Positions 36,472-45,724 of a stretch of 64,000 bases of DNA are shown piece after piece. The stretch covers positions 62,001-126,000 of the forward strand of contig JALCRR010000001.1 in the NCBI GenBank assembly GCA_022652815.1. Reading direction: 5' to 3'. Under the pieces are notes generated by a model. It ran no database searches. It was not told the origin of the DNA and was given only the letters and a program-made list of their open reading frames with translations. The translations under genes and the position numbers were made by a program. The DNA is from Oscillibacter sp. Its GTDB lineage: Bacteria > Bacillota > Clostridia > Oscillospirales > Oscillospiraceae. Within the stretch, counting starts at the first letter, position 1; each line of letters begins with the position of its first letter.

Positions 36472-37881
36472 ATGATGAAAAAGTTTTTTGCACTGATTCT
36501 CGCACTTGCCATGACGACCTGCCTGCTGGCAGGCTGTGGCAACTCCGGCGCCTCCAGCGCCGCAGCAAGCGCCTCCGGCTCTGCCGCTGCAAGCGCATCG
36601 ACCTCCGCCCCCGCAATTCCCGAGAACACCATCACCGGCGATCCCTCCGCTGACGGCGCATTTGTGATCTGGGGATGGAACACCGACTTTGTGACCATTC
36701 TGGAGCAGGTTCTTCCCAATTACCTCTCCGCTGACGAGCTGAGCCGCGTTGTCTTTGTCAACGCCGGCGGCAGCGACTATTATCAAGACAAGATCGATGA
36801 GATTCTGGCCGATCCCTCCAACGATCTGTATCCCGACATCATGCTGTTGGAAGTTGGCTACGTGCAGAAGTACGTCCAGTCCGACTACCTGCAGGACGTG
36901 TCTGCTCTGGGCATCACCAAGGACGACATGGCCAACATGTATGACTACAATGTCCAGCTGGGCACCGATACCGCTTCCGGCACCACCAAGGCACTGTTCT
37001 GGCAGGCCACTCCCGGCTGCCTGCAGATTCGTGCAGACCTGGCTGAAAAGTACCTCGGCACCACCGATGCAGCCAAGCTGCAGGGCATGCTGGACTCCTG
37101 GGACAAGGTTGTCGCTGTTTCCAAGCAGGTCAACGAAGCTTCCGGCGGCAAGGTCAAGCTGCTCTCCGGCTATGACGATCTGAAGTACATCTTCTGCAAC
37201 GGCGCTCGTACCCAGGCTTGGTATGACGAAAACGACACCATCGTGGTGGATGACGCCATGAAGCAGTACATGGACGTTTCCAAGCAGCTCTATACCGATG
37301 ACTCCACCTTCAACACCAACCAGTGGGGCACTGACTGGGCCGCACTGAAAGACGGCGACGGCGAGAGCACCGAAGCCTGCATCGCATTCTGCGGCTGCCC
37401 CTGGTACACCTATTGGTGCCTGACCGACACCTGGAGCGCCAACACCGTTCTGATTCAGGGCCCGCAGTCCTTCTTCTGGGGCGGCACCGGCCTGGCTGCC
37501 ACCTCCGACTGCTCTGACAGTGAGCTTGCCGGCAAGATCCTGCGCTACACCGCCTGCGATACCCAGGCAATGATCGACATCAACTCCGCCAACGGCGACT
37601 TCGTGAACAACAAGGCTGCCATTGACTACATCGACGCCAACGGCTCCGGCACTACCTCCACCTTCACCTGCTACAACGATCAGAGCATCGTTGGCTTCTT
37701 CAAGGACAAGTGCGAAGGCATCAACGCTTCCCTGGCCAAGGGCGAAGATCAGAAGATCTGCGAAGTGTTGTTCCCCGTGGCTGTCACTGCTTATGCAAAC
37801 GGCTCCAGCGATCTGGATACCTCTCTTGCAAACTTCAAGGCATCCGTGCATGATATGTACTCCTACCTGAAGGTCGACTGA
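36472..37881 (+). CDS. Sugar ABC importer substrate-binding lipoprotein
   Basis: 469 residues. Signal peptide FALILALAMTTCLLAGCGNS with lipobox Cys, then an Ala/Ser linker (residues 25-45) and a family-1 solute-binding fold. Codon usage is strongly biased toward frequent codons, suggesting high expression. Placement between the LacI gene and two MalFG-type permeases points to cellobiose or cellodextrin uptake, feeding the phosphorylase. AAGGAGG precedes the ATG; the next codon is also ATG. Confidence 0.9.
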   Translation: MMKKFFALILALAMTTCLLAGCGNSGASSAAASASGSAAASASTSAPAIPENTITGDPSADGAFVIWGWNTDFVTILEQVLPNYLSADELSRVVFVNAGGSDYYQDKIDEILADPSNDLYPDIMLLEVGYVQKYVQSDYLQDVSALGITKDDMANMYDYNVQLGTDTASGTTKALFWQATPGCLQIRADLAEKYLGTTDAAKLQGMLDSWDKVVAVSKQVNEASGGKVKLLSGYDDLKYIFCNGARTQAWYDENDTIVVDDAMKQYMDVSKQLYTDDSTFNTNQWGTDWAALKDGDGESTEACIAFCGCPWYTYWCLTDTWSANTVLIQGPQSFFWGGTGLAATSDCSDSELAGKILRYTACDTQAMIDINSANGDFVNNKAAIDYIDANGSGTTSTFTCYNDQSIVGFFKDKCEGINASLAKGEDQKICEVLFPVAVTAYANGSSDLDTSLANFKASVHDMYSYLKVD

Positions 37882-37957
37882 GCAGACTGAACCGTTCGCA
37901 GTGCTCTTCCCCGCCAAAAGCGGGGGAGAGCACTCGTGATAAAGGAGGAGATTTCCT

Positions 37958-38935
37958 GTGAATAAAGAAAAACCCCAGCGGATCAAGAGCGTCAGTTACA
38001 GCAAGTACGGCCTTTTGTTCATCGCGCCGTTCTTTATCGCGTACATCCTGTTTTCCCTGTGGCCGCTGCTCTCCACGTTCTATTACAGCTTTTTTGAGTA
38101 TGTGACCCGCAACTTAAAGACCACGGTGGAATTCTGCGGACTTCAAAACTACAAAAACATCCTCGGCCTTGCAGACGGTGAGCGTGCCTATTTCCTCACC
38201 TACCTGGGCAATACCCTGCGGCTGTGGATCTTGAACTTTATCCCCCAGGTGCTGCTGGCGCTGCTGATTGCCGCCTGGCTCACCGACAACCGCGCCCGGC
38301 TGCGGGCAAAGGGCGCCTACAAGGTGCTAGTCTATATGCCCAACATCATCACGGCGGCCTCCATCTCTCTGCTGTTCTACGCCCTGCTGTGCAAATTCGG
38401 CCCTGTGATGTCGACCTTGCGCTCGTGGGGTCTGGTGGGCTCGTCATCCGACTTGATGACCAGCAAATGGGCAACGTCTCTGACCATCTCCTTTATCCTG
38501 TTCTGGATGTGGTACGGCAACTCGACGCTGCTGCTGATCGCCGGCATGATGGGCATCAATCCCAGCCTTTACGAGGCTGCGGACATTGACGGTGCAACCA
38601 GCCGCCAGAAATTCTTCCATGTCACGCTGCCACTTTTAAAGCCGGTGCTTCTTTACGTTTTGGTCACGTCGGCCATCGGCGGCTTGCAGCTCTATGACAT
38701 TCCGGCGCTTTACAACACCGGAGCCGGCGGCGGTCTCATCGGCCTTCCCAATGACACCTCCACCACCATTACCATGTACATTATGCGGCTCCATTCCAGC
38801 GATACGGGTAGAGCCGCTGCGGTCTCCGTGCTGCTGTTCATCATCACGCTGATCATCAGTCTGATTTTCTTCCGGGTATTCCGGGAGGACGACGGTCGCG
38901 GCAGACACCATAAGGGAAAGAAGGTGGGCGCATGA
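37958..38935 (+). CDS. Sugar ABC importer permease, MalF type
   Basis: 325 residues, six membrane segments. The coupling loop EAADIDGATSRQKFFHVTLP has the EAA motif. Starts with GTG behind AAAGGAGG. Overlaps the next permease by 4 bases (ATGA), so they are translated together. Confidence 0.93.
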   Translation: MNKEKPQRIKSVSYSKYGLLFIAPFFIAYILFSLWPLLSTFYYSFFEYVTRNLKTTVEFCGLQNYKNILGLADGERAYFLTYLGNTLRLWILNFIPQVLLALLIAAWLTDNRARLRAKGAYKVLVYMPNIITAASISLLFYALLCKFGPVMSTLRSWGLVGSSSDLMTSKWATSLTISFILFWMWYGNSTLLLIAGMMGINPSLYEAADIDGATSRQKFFHVTLPLLKPVLLYVLVTSAIGGLQLYDIPALYNTGAGGGLIGLPNDTSTTITMYIMRLHSSDTGRAAAVSVLLFIITLIISLIFFRVFREDDGRGRHHKGKKVGA

Positions 38936-39792
38936 AGATCGAGAGCGATGCAAAGCTTCTGCGCCGCCGGAAGATTTTCCGCAACATTGTGTTGGTTTTC
39001 CTGTGCTTTTTAAGTCTGCTGCCCTTCTACTTGATGTTCGTCAATGCCACCCGCAGCTCCAACGAGATTAAGGCGGGCATTTCCTTCCTGTTTGGCTCCA
39101 GCCTGTCGGCGAACTTGAAAAACTTCGCCAGTGCGCAGGTGGGTCTTGGCATCACGGTGCTGGGCTCCATGGTGAACTCTTTTAAGATCGCCCTGCCGTT
39201 CACCGTTTTGTCCGTCTATTTCTCCGCACTGACGGCTTACGGCATGTATGCCTACAACTTTAAGCTGAAAAAAGTGGCATGGGGCTTTATCATGGCCGTC
39301 ATGATGGTGCCCACGCAGGTGTTTGCCATCGGCTACTACCGGTTCATGATCCAGATTAACCTCATCGACACCTACTGGCCTTTGATTATCCCCGCCATCA
39401 CGACTCCGGCGGTGGTGTTCTTCATGCGCCAGTATTTGCAGGGTGCGTTGAGCCTGGAAATCATTGAAGCCGCCCGCATCGACGGCTCCGGCGAGTTCCA
39501 CACCTTCAACACCATCGTCCTGCCGCTGATGAAGCCGGCGTTGGCAACCCAGGCCATCTTCCAGTTCGTGTTCAGCTGGAACAACCTCTTCATGCCGACG
39601 CTGATTATCTCCTCCTCCAGCAAAAAGACGCTGACCATGTTCGTGCAGATGCTCACGGCGGAGTCCTTCCGCGCCGATTACGGCGTGGTGTTTCTGGGGC
39701 TTGCTATCACGATTCTGCCCATGTTCATCATGTATTTTATTCTCTCCAAGTTCATTGTCGAGGGCGTGTCCCTTGGCGGTGTCAAGGAATAA
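38932..39792 (+). CDS. Sugar ABC importer permease, MalG type
   Basis: 286 residues, six membrane segments. EAA loop EIIEAARIDGSGEFHTFNTI followed by VLPLMKPALATQAIFQFVFS. Together with 36472 and 37958 it makes an importer without an ATPase gene; the MsmK/UgpC-type ATPase at 28518-29708 is the nearest candidate. Confidence 0.93.
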   Translation: MKIESDAKLLRRRKIFRNIVLVFLCFLSLLPFYLMFVNATRSSNEIKAGISFLFGSSLSANLKNFASAQVGLGITVLGSMVNSFKIALPFTVLSVYFSALTAYGMYAYNFKLKKVAWGFIMAVMMVPTQVFAIGYYRFMIQINLIDTYWPLIIPAITTPAVVFFMRQYLQGALSLEIIEAARIDGSGEFHTFNTIVLPLMKPALATQAIFQFVFSWNNLFMPTLIISSSSKKTLTMFVQMLTAESFRADYGVVFLGLAITILPMFIMYFILSKFIVEGVSLGGVKE

Positions 39793-39817
39793 GACATCTT
39801 TTCAATCTCCTCCAAAC

Positions 39818-39849
39818 AAAAAAGAACGCCTTGTGGGGCGTCCTTTTTT
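39818..39849. terminator. Bidirectional terminator
   Basis: AAAAAAG-a-ACGCC-ttgtgg-GGCGT-c-CTTTTTT between the convergent permease and MATE genes. Confidence 0.8.
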
Positions 39850-39862
39850 GCTGCCTGTCTTG

Positions 39863-41257
39863 TTATTCTCCCAGTATTTTGCAGGCGTAGCGGATGCACA
39901 CGGCGGAAATGAGGAAGGTCAAAACATCCGCTACCGGCATGGAGTACAGCACGCCATCCAGACCGAAAAAGACCGGCAGCACTAGCGCAAATCCCACGCC
40001 GAACACCACCTCCCGAATCATGGACAGCAGCGTGGACATCAGCGCCTTGCCTAAAGACTGCAAATAGATGAACGTGGCCTTGTTTACGCAGGCCAGCGGC
40101 ATCATGCAAAGGTAAATGCGAAACGCCTTTTTGGCAAACGTCGTATAGTAAACGCTCTCACCCGCAGCACCGAAAATGCCGATGAGCTGGGTCGGCAGGA
40201 ACTCCACAATCAAAAGCGCCACCGCGCCCACAAGCGCCTCGGCGGTCAGAAGGCGAATAAAAAGTGCCTTCGCCCGATCCTTGCGTCCCGCACCGATGTT
40301 GTAGCCCACGATGGGGATGCAGCCTGCGGCCATGCCCACCACGATGGAAATGACGATCTGGAAGAATTTCATCACGATGCCCACCACCGCCATGGGGATC
40401 TGGGCAAATTCCGCCTGAGAGAAAACTGCGTCCATGGCGCCGTATTTGCGGATCATGTTGTTGATGGCTGCCATAGCCGCCACCAGAGAAATCTGGGAGA
40501 GAAAGCTGCAAATGCCCAGCGGCAGAAACTTCCCGATGATGCTCCCGCGCAGGCGGAAGCTGTCTTTTCCCAGCTTCACCGCCTTCAGGTGGAACAGGTA
40601 CCACACGGCAAGTATCGCCGTCAAAATCTGACCGAGGACGGTGGCCACGGCGGCGCCCATCATGCCCCAGTGCAGGCCGTAAATCATCACGGGATCGAGA
40701 ATCAGATTGACCACCGCGCCCGCCAGCGTGGAGATCATGGCGAACCGGGGAGAGCCGTCGGAGCGGATGATGGGGTTCATGGCCTGCCCGAACATATAGA
40801 ACGGGATGCCCACGGCGATGTAGGTGAAATACACCTTGGAAAAGCCGAATGTCTCGGCGTTGACCTTTCCGCCAAACAGCGTCAACAGCGGCTCCTGAAA
40901 GAGAAAGTACGCCGCCGTCAGCGCGGCGCTGAACAACACGCACAGCACAATGGAATTGCCGATGCCCCGGTGGGTGCTCTCCGCGTCTCCGGTGCCCAGA
41001 CGGATGCTGACGAAGGCACAGCAGCCGTCGCCGATCATCACCGCGATGGCCAGCGCCACCACGGTCAGCGGAAAGACCACCGTGTTCGCGGCGTTGCCGT
41101 TGGAGCCGAGATACGCGGCGTTGGCGATAAAGATCTGGTCGACGATGTTGTACAGCGCCGCCACCAGCAGGGAAATGATGCAGGGTACGGCATATTTGCG
41201 CATCAGCGTAGAAATTTTCTCTGTCTCCAGAAAGGAGTTTGCCTTTTGATTGTCCAT
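39863..41257 (-). CDS. MATE-family multidrug/cation antiporter
   Basis: 464 residues, 12 predicted membrane segments, typical MatE pair. Start placed at MDNQKANSFLETEKISTLMR, where GGAGG precedes the ATG; the open frame continues 44 codons upstream without a site. VDQIFIANAAYLGSNGNAAN and NPIIRSDGSPRFAMISTLAG are conserved MATE loops. Exports cationic compounds using Na or H gradients. Divergent from a TetR gene with a strong palindromic operator, a usual arrangement for regulated efflux. Confidence 0.93.
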   Translation of the reverse strand: MDNQKANSFLETEKISTLMRKYAVPCIISLLVAALYNIVDQIFIANAAYLGSNGNAANTVVFPLTVVALAIAVMIGDGCCAFVSIRLGTGDAESTHRGIGNSIVLCVLFSAALTAAYFLFQEPLLTLFGGKVNAETFGFSKVYFTYIAVGIPFYMFGQAMNPIIRSDGSPRFAMISTLAGAVVNLILDPVMIYGLHWGMMGAAVATVLGQILTAILAVWYLFHLKAVKLGKDSFRLRGSIIGKFLPLGICSFLSQISLVAAMAAINNMIRKYGAMDAVFSQAEFAQIPMAVVGIVMKFFQIVISIVVGMAAGCIPIVGYNIGAGRKDRAKALFIRLLTAEALVGAVALLIVEFLPTQLIGIFGAAGESVYYTTFAKKAFRIYLCMMPLACVNKATFIYLQSLGKALMSTLLSMIREVVFGVGFALVLPVFFGLDGVLYSMPVADVLTFLISAVCIRYACKILGE

Positions 41258-41289
41258 AAAAACCTCCAAAAAAATAAAGAAAGTGTGCC

Positions 41290-41425
41290 GCCAAAAGCTG
41301 GATTTATGCCTTTGGCTACACGCTTCTCTGAATGAATATGAACTTTTCCGTGCCCCGTTTTGGGCAAAAAAATACAGCATGAGAAGCAACTGGATTTACG
41401 CAGTTACGCCACACGCTGTATCTAA
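41290..41425. repeat. Imperfect direct repeat upstream of the MATE gene
   Basis: CTGGATTTATGCCTTTGGCT (from 41298) and CTGGATTTACGCAGTTACGC (from 41390) are both followed by ACACGCT, 92 bases apart. The remaining part of this 384-base gap holds a GCCTTGCCGCAAGGC hairpin (about 41504-41518) and the TetR promoter. No gene seen. Confidence 0.45.
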
Positions 41426-41572
41426 AATGATAGATCATTTCCACAAAAAATGCAAATGTTTTTTGTGCAAGCCGGCGGGAATTGTGCCGTTTTCTCTACA
41501 TGAAAGCCTTGCCGCAAGGCGGCAATCACCCCGCATTTCGGCAATCCTTCACCATGGTTTAAAAAATTTCTC

Positions 41573-41623
41573 TTGACAAGTGACCGATCGTTTACTAGAA
41601 TACAGGTAAACGGTCGGTTACTT
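41573..41623 (+). promoter_or_regulatory. TetR promoter and palindromic operator
   Basis: TTGACA (41573-41578), 17 bases, TAGAAT (41596-41601). The -10 is framed by an 18-base inverted repeat, AAGTGACCGATCGTTTAC (41578-41595) and GTAAACGGTCGGTTACTT (41606-41623), 15 of 18 positions matching. Binding there would block the promoter, so the gene is probably self-repressed. Confidence 0.85.
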
Positions 41624-41641
41624 ATTTGCGGGAGGTTCAAG

Positions 41642-42241
41642 ATGAAAGATACAAGGGAAAACATTTTGCTGGTGGCGCTTCACCTGTTTGCGCAAAACGG
41701 GTACGAGGCGGTGTCGGTCAGCGAAATCGCCGGGGAGCTGGGCATCACCAAGGGCGCGCTTTACAAGCACTATCAGAGTAAGCGGGACATTTTCGACCAG
41801 ATTGTTGCCCGCATGGAGCAGCTGGACGGCGAGCGTGCCCGGGCCTTTCAACTGCCGGAGGGAACGCTTTCGGACATGGCGGATGCGTACCGCGCTGCCT
41901 CCATGGAGCAGATGATTGCGTTCTGCCGCGCGCAGTTTCGCTATTGGACGGAGGAGGACTTCCCTGCGTCCTTCCGCCGGATGCTGACGCTGGAGCAGTA
42001 CCGCAGCGAGGAGATGGCGGCGCTTTATCAGCAGTATCTTGTCTCCGGACCCCTTGACTATGTGACGGATCTCTTTCGCTCCTGGAATGTGCAGAATCCG
42101 CAGAAAAAAGCGCTGGAATTGTACGCACCCATGTTCCTCTTTTACGGCATCTACGACGGTGCGGCGGACAAATCCACGGCGACGGATGTCTTCAACGCTC
42201 ATCTGGACGGCCTTTGCGCCGCGTGGGAGAGGGAAGGATGA
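41642..42241 (+). CDS. TetR-family transcriptional regulator
   Basis: 199 residues. N-terminal helix-turn-helix SVSEIAGELGITKGALYKHY within residues 5-50; ligand domain after it is not assignable. Start ATG 41642 behind GGGAGG. The promoter is covered by its presumed operator, and a MATE pump is divergent. Its stop overlaps the rsgA start (ATGA). Confidence 0.93.
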   Translation: MKDTRENILLVALHLFAQNGYEAVSVSEIAGELGITKGALYKHYQSKRDIFDQIVARMEQLDGERARAFQLPEGTLSDMADAYRAASMEQMIAFCRAQFRYWTEEDFPASFRRMLTLEQYRSEEMAALYQQYLVSGPLDYVTDLFRSWNVQNPQKKALELYAPMFLFYGIYDGAADKSTATDVFNAHLDGLCAAWEREG

Positions 42242-43299
42242 ATCCACCCTTGACTGATCTTCAGTCCTGGGGACTGACGGAGCGGTTTGCAGCGCTGGCT
42301 TCCGAATTTCCAACCCTCACCGTGGGGCGGGTTGTCCTGCAGGAAAGAGGCACCTACCGCGTGATTGACGTCGGGGGAGAGCGAAACGCCGCGGTGTCCG
42401 GCAAATTCCGCTATGAGGCAAAGGGGCCATCGGACTATCCCGCCGTGGGCGATTTTGTGATGCTGGATGGGGCAGACGGCTGCGGTCCGGCGGTGATTCA
42501 AACGGTGCTTCCCCGCAAGAGCGTGTTTATCCGCAAGGCCGCCGGCACGTCCAACTGCGAGCAGGTGGTTGCGGCCAACGTGGATCTGGTGTTGATCTGC
42601 ATGTCGCTGAACAATGACTTTAATCTGCGGCGACTGGAGCGGTATCTGTCCATCGCCTGGGAAAGCGGCGCAGTGCCGGTGGTGCTTCTGACGAAGGCGG
42701 ATCTGTGTGCAGAACCGGAAGAAAAGCTCGCTGCGGCGTCCGACGTGGCCGCTGGCGCAGACGTTCTGACGGTTTCCAGTCTGATAAGCGGCGATTGGGA
42801 GCGGGTGCTGCCGTATCTCAAAAAGGGCTGCACGGTGGCGCTGATTGGATCTTCCGGCGTTGGAAAATCCACGCTGATTAACTGTCTGCTGGGGGAGGAT
42901 CGCCTGAAAACCAACGGCCTTCGGGGCGATGACAAGGGCCGTCACACAACCACGCACCGGGAACTGCTCCGTCTGCCCCGCGGCGGCATTGTAATCGACA
43001 CGCCGGGTATGCGGGAGATGGGCATGTGGGATGCCGCCGACGGACTTGAAAAGACCTTTACAGAGATCGAGGCGCTGCTGACCGCCTGCCGCTTTCCCCG
43101 CTGCACCCACACGAAAGAGCCCGGCTGCGCCGTGCGCGCCGCGCTGGAAAGCGGGGAACTCTCACCTGAGCGTTGGCAGTCCTATCAAAAGCTCCAGGCG
43201 GAAAACGCCTATATGGAAAACAGCGAACGCTATCTCGCCGCCAAAAAGCAAAAATTTAAAGACATTTCCAAACGCAATAAGTTGAATCGAAAAAAGTAG
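42238..43299 (+). CDS. rsgA: Ribosome small-subunit GTPase RsgA
   Basis: 353 residues. Circularly permuted GTPase that checks late 30S assembly. An N-terminal OB fold (1-95) is followed by G4 LLTKADL, G1 GSSGVGKSTLINCLLG and G3 VIDTPGMREMGMW in that order, then the zinc motif CRFPRCTHTKEPGC. Translationally coupled to the TetR gene by a 4-base overlap, an odd partner for a housekeeping GTPase. Confidence 0.95.
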   Translation: MNPPLTDLQSWGLTERFAALASEFPTLTVGRVVLQERGTYRVIDVGGERNAAVSGKFRYEAKGPSDYPAVGDFVMLDGADGCGPAVIQTVLPRKSVFIRKAAGTSNCEQVVAANVDLVLICMSLNNDFNLRRLERYLSIAWESGAVPVVLLTKADLCAEPEEKLAAASDVAAGADVLTVSSLISGDWERVLPYLKKGCTVALIGSSGVGKSTLINCLLGEDRLKTNGLRGDDKGRHTTTHRELLRLPRGGIVIDTPGMREMGMWDAADGLEKTFTEIEALLTACRFPRCTHTKEPGCAVRAALESGELSPERWQSYQKLQAENAYMENSERYLAAKKQKFKDISKRNKLNRKK

Positions 43300-43336
43300 T
43301 GCCGTCAGGCAATTTGCAATTAGGAGGAATCTATTT

Positions 43337-44056
43337 ATGAAGTATCCCCGCAGTGAAGCATATAACACCCCCGCCTTGCAGGCGAAAATCATGGGGCCAA
43401 ATCCCGTCAAGCTGGAAGAAGAGCTGCTGCAAAACCATCAGATTCCGGCGGGAGCCGTGGTCTGCGACCTTGGCAGCGGGCAGGGACTGACCTCCGTATT
43501 TCTTGCAAAGGAATACGGCTTTACGGTCTATGCCGCCGATCTTTGGAGCGACCCCGCCGAAAATCAGGCGTTCTTTGATGAAATGGGGGTTCCCGTCGGG
43601 AAAATCATCCCCGTCAAGGCCGATGCGGAGCATCTGCCGTTTGAACCGTCCTTTTTCGATGCCGTGGTCAGTACGGACTCCTACAACTACTTTGGCCGCG
43701 ATCCCAAGTATCTGGACGAGAAGCTGCTTCCGTTCGTCAAGGACGGCGGACTGATTTACATTGCCATTCCCGGCATGAAGCGGGACTGCCACGAGGATCT
43801 TCCCCGCGAGCTGCTGCTGTCCTGGACACCGGAGCAGCTGGACTACATGCACGACGTGGCCTACTGGACAGCCATGGCGCATCAGTGCCGTGGCGCCGAG
43901 GTGCTCTCCGTCCGGGAGATGGAAAGCAACGACGAGGTCTGGGCGGACTGGCTGAAGCAGGAAAACGAATATGCCGTAGGAGATCGCAAATCCATGGAAG
44001 CCGGCGGCGGGAAGTACCTCAATTTCATTTCCATCGTTCTGCGCAAAAAGGGGTAA
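43337..44056 (+). CDS. Class I SAM-dependent methyltransferase
   Basis: 239 residues. SAM motif I is VVCDLGSGQGLTSVFLAKEY, followed by VYAADLWSDPAENQAFF (motif II) and FDAVVSTDSYNYFG (motif post-II). Resembles the small-molecule methyltransferases of the UbiE/type-11 group; the substrate is unknown. AGGAGG is 9 bases upstream, 37 bases after rsgA. Confidence 0.85.
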   Translation: MKYPRSEAYNTPALQAKIMGPNPVKLEEELLQNHQIPAGAVVCDLGSGQGLTSVFLAKEYGFTVYAADLWSDPAENQAFFDEMGVPVGKIIPVKADAEHLPFEPSFFDAVVSTDSYNYFGRDPKYLDEKLLPFVKDGGLIYIAIPGMKRDCHEDLPRELLLSWTPEQLDYMHDVAYWTAMAHQCRGAEVLSVREMESNDEVWADWLKQENEYAVGDRKSMEAGGGKYLNFISIVLRKKG

Positions 44057-44098
44057 GCATCGCCCAATGAAAAAACCGGCATGAAGCCGCAAAAGAAG

Positions 44099-44142
44099 CA
44101 GGGAGCCATATTCCGCGTGGAATATGGCTCCCTGTTGAAGTT
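44099..44142 (+). terminator. Terminator after the methyltransferase gene
   Basis: CAGGGAGCCATATTCC-gcgt-GGAATATGGCTCCCTG, a perfect 16 bp stem, then TTGAAGTTTT. Beyond it, to 44437, I see only AT-rich sequence and the ribosome site of the next gene. Confidence 0.88.
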
Positions 44143-44437
44143 TTCCGATGAACCCGAAAAAGCAGCGTGACGAAAGAAGCTCTTTTTTCAAAATAAGTTG
44201 CTATTATTGGCTGGTTCAAATATAATGTCAGTATGTAATGAAGTAAAATTTATCCTAATTCGGCAGAATATGCCAGATGTTGAATTGGCGCTCGGCGTAT
44301 GCATGGACAGCTGCCGCCCGGGAGAATGTTATTTCCATGCGTTACGGTTTTTTGATAAGAGCCCGATTTTCGGCGATGACAGACACATCTGCCGGCAATC
44401 TGATCTCTGAAAAAGGGCGTGACAGCGGAGGTGAGGA

Positions 44438-45184
44438 ATGATGCTGCGTATTGCGATCTGTGATGATATGCCGGATCAAGTGGAGAAAATCAAAGCCGCC
44501 GAAAAGCAATATTTCAGCGGACATCCGGAGTTTCAAACAGAAACGGTTACCTATTATAATCCCCTCGTTTTTCTGGAGAGTCTGGACAAAACGGGCGGGT
44601 TTGACCTTCTGCTTCTGGACGTGTGTATGCCCGGGATCGACGGGACCCAGGTAGGGGCGGAAGTCCGCAGACGGGGAGACAAAAGCGAGATTATCTTCTT
44701 GACCACAAGCGACGAGTTTGCGGTGGAGGCCTTTGCCTTGAAAGCTGCGCATTATCTGGTCAAGCCCTTCACACAGGCGCAGTTTACCGAGGCGATGAAC
44801 CGGGCCTTGGCACGCTTTGCGCAAAATGCTCCCAAAAACATCACCTTTTATTCCGAGGGCGGCGTATTGCGCACGGTGGCTGCGGATGACATTCTCTACA
44901 TGGAAAGCTGCGGCCACTGCCAGACAGCCTACCTGTCCGACGGAATCTGTACCGAGGGCCGCCGCTCCCTTTCCCGCATGCAGGCGGAACTGAACAAGCT
45001 CTGCCCGGGCCAGTTCGTCAGCCCGTGCAAAGGCTATCTCGTCAATCAAAGGGCAATCCGCACGGTGAAGCCGCGACAGATCATTCTGCATTCGGGTCAC
45101 ACGATCCCTCTGGCGCGGGGCGCGTTCCGCACGTTTTCCGACCAGTATTTTACCTACCAGTTTTCCCGGAGAGAACGGTTGTGA
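44438..45184 (+). CDS. LytTR-family response regulator (orphan)
   Basis: 248 residues. Receiver domain 3-125 with acidic pair CDD (9-10), phosphoacceptor Asp61 in LLLLDVCMPGIDG, Thr region FLTTSDE and Lys in HYLVKPF. LytTR DNA-binding domain from about 140 to 240 (NITFYSEGGVLRTVAADDIL, FVSPCKGYLVNQRAIRTVKP). Such AgrA-like regulators usually answer to a peptide-sensing kinase and control peptide bacteriocin genes. No kinase gene is here, but the peptide export cluster begins 340 bases downstream, so a link is plausible. Confidence 0.9.
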   Translation: MMLRIAICDDMPDQVEKIKAAEKQYFSGHPEFQTETVTYYNPLVFLESLDKTGGFDLLLLDVCMPGIDGTQVGAEVRRRGDKSEIIFLTTSDEFAVEAFALKAAHYLVKPFTQAQFTEAMNRALARFAQNAPKNITFYSEGGVLRTVAADDILYMESCGHCQTAYLSDGICTEGRRSLSRMQAELNKLCPGQFVSPCKGYLVNQRAIRTVKPRQIILHSGHTIPLARGAFRTFSDQYFTYQFSRRERL

Positions 45185-45252
45185 GGGGGTCCTCACAGAA
45201 AAGACAGCTGTTCCTTTACCAAACCATTCCGCCGCTGAACAAAAATCATCTG

Positions 45253-45290
45253 AAAAGCACCTCCTGACAACCTGCCAGGAGGTGCTTTTT
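45253..45290 (+). terminator. Terminator after the response regulator gene
   Basis: AAAAGCACCTCCTG-acaacctgc-CAGGAGGTGCTTTT. It is followed at 45300 by TTGACA, but no matching -10 could be placed, and the 230 bases up to 45520 contain only a weak open frame without a ribosome site. Confidence 0.88.
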
Positions 45291-45520
45291 CACCCTTTAT
45301 TGACATGTTGCGCAAAGATATGACAGTTTATGCAAAACTTTCCGCAGATAAATTTGGAAATGTTATCCTATGTGTATCAAAAAGCGTCCATCGCAAAGAA
45401 AAACGATCTGCCTTTGCTGCTGAAAATCAAGGACGCCGCAAGATCAGATTCCGGCAAGCACACGGTGCGTTTCCGGTGCAGCGCATGCTACATTTGTAAA
45501 AAGGTGGGGGGACCTGCAAT

Positions 45521-45724
45521 ATGAACGTTTTAACAGATCGGACAGGCGAGATCGAGCAGAAACTCAGAGCAATCCATATCGAGACGCAGGACGGCTGCTC
45601 CTTCTGGAAAGCGCGGGATGGCGGCATGGTTCAAATTCGGCAATGCTGGTATTGTGCTCATAGTCAGTTTGACCGGGAAAATCCGGATGTTCACCAGAAA
45701 GGGCTGTGCAAATTCAAGCGGTAG
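45521..45724 (+). CDS. Small Cys-rich protein at the head of the peptide cluster
   Basis: 67 residues, MNVLTDRTGEIEQKLRAIHI then a C-terminal CWYCAHSQFD...GLCKFK. The C-x2-C-x-H pattern with later His and Cys could bind zinc or an iron-sulfur group. A GGTGGGGGG stretch lies 10 bases upstream of the ATG. It is 85 bases before the first precursor gene. I do not recognise the family; a role in the peptide pathway is only suggested by position. Confidence 0.5.
   Translation: MNVLTDRTGEIEQKLRAIHIETQDGCSFWKARDGGMVQIRQCWYCAHSQFDRENPDVHQKGLCKFKR

Noticed and set aside
45330-45524. 64-residue open frame before the Cys-rich gene
   Set aside because: No ribosome site, no recognisable features; it overlaps the start of 45521 by four bases.
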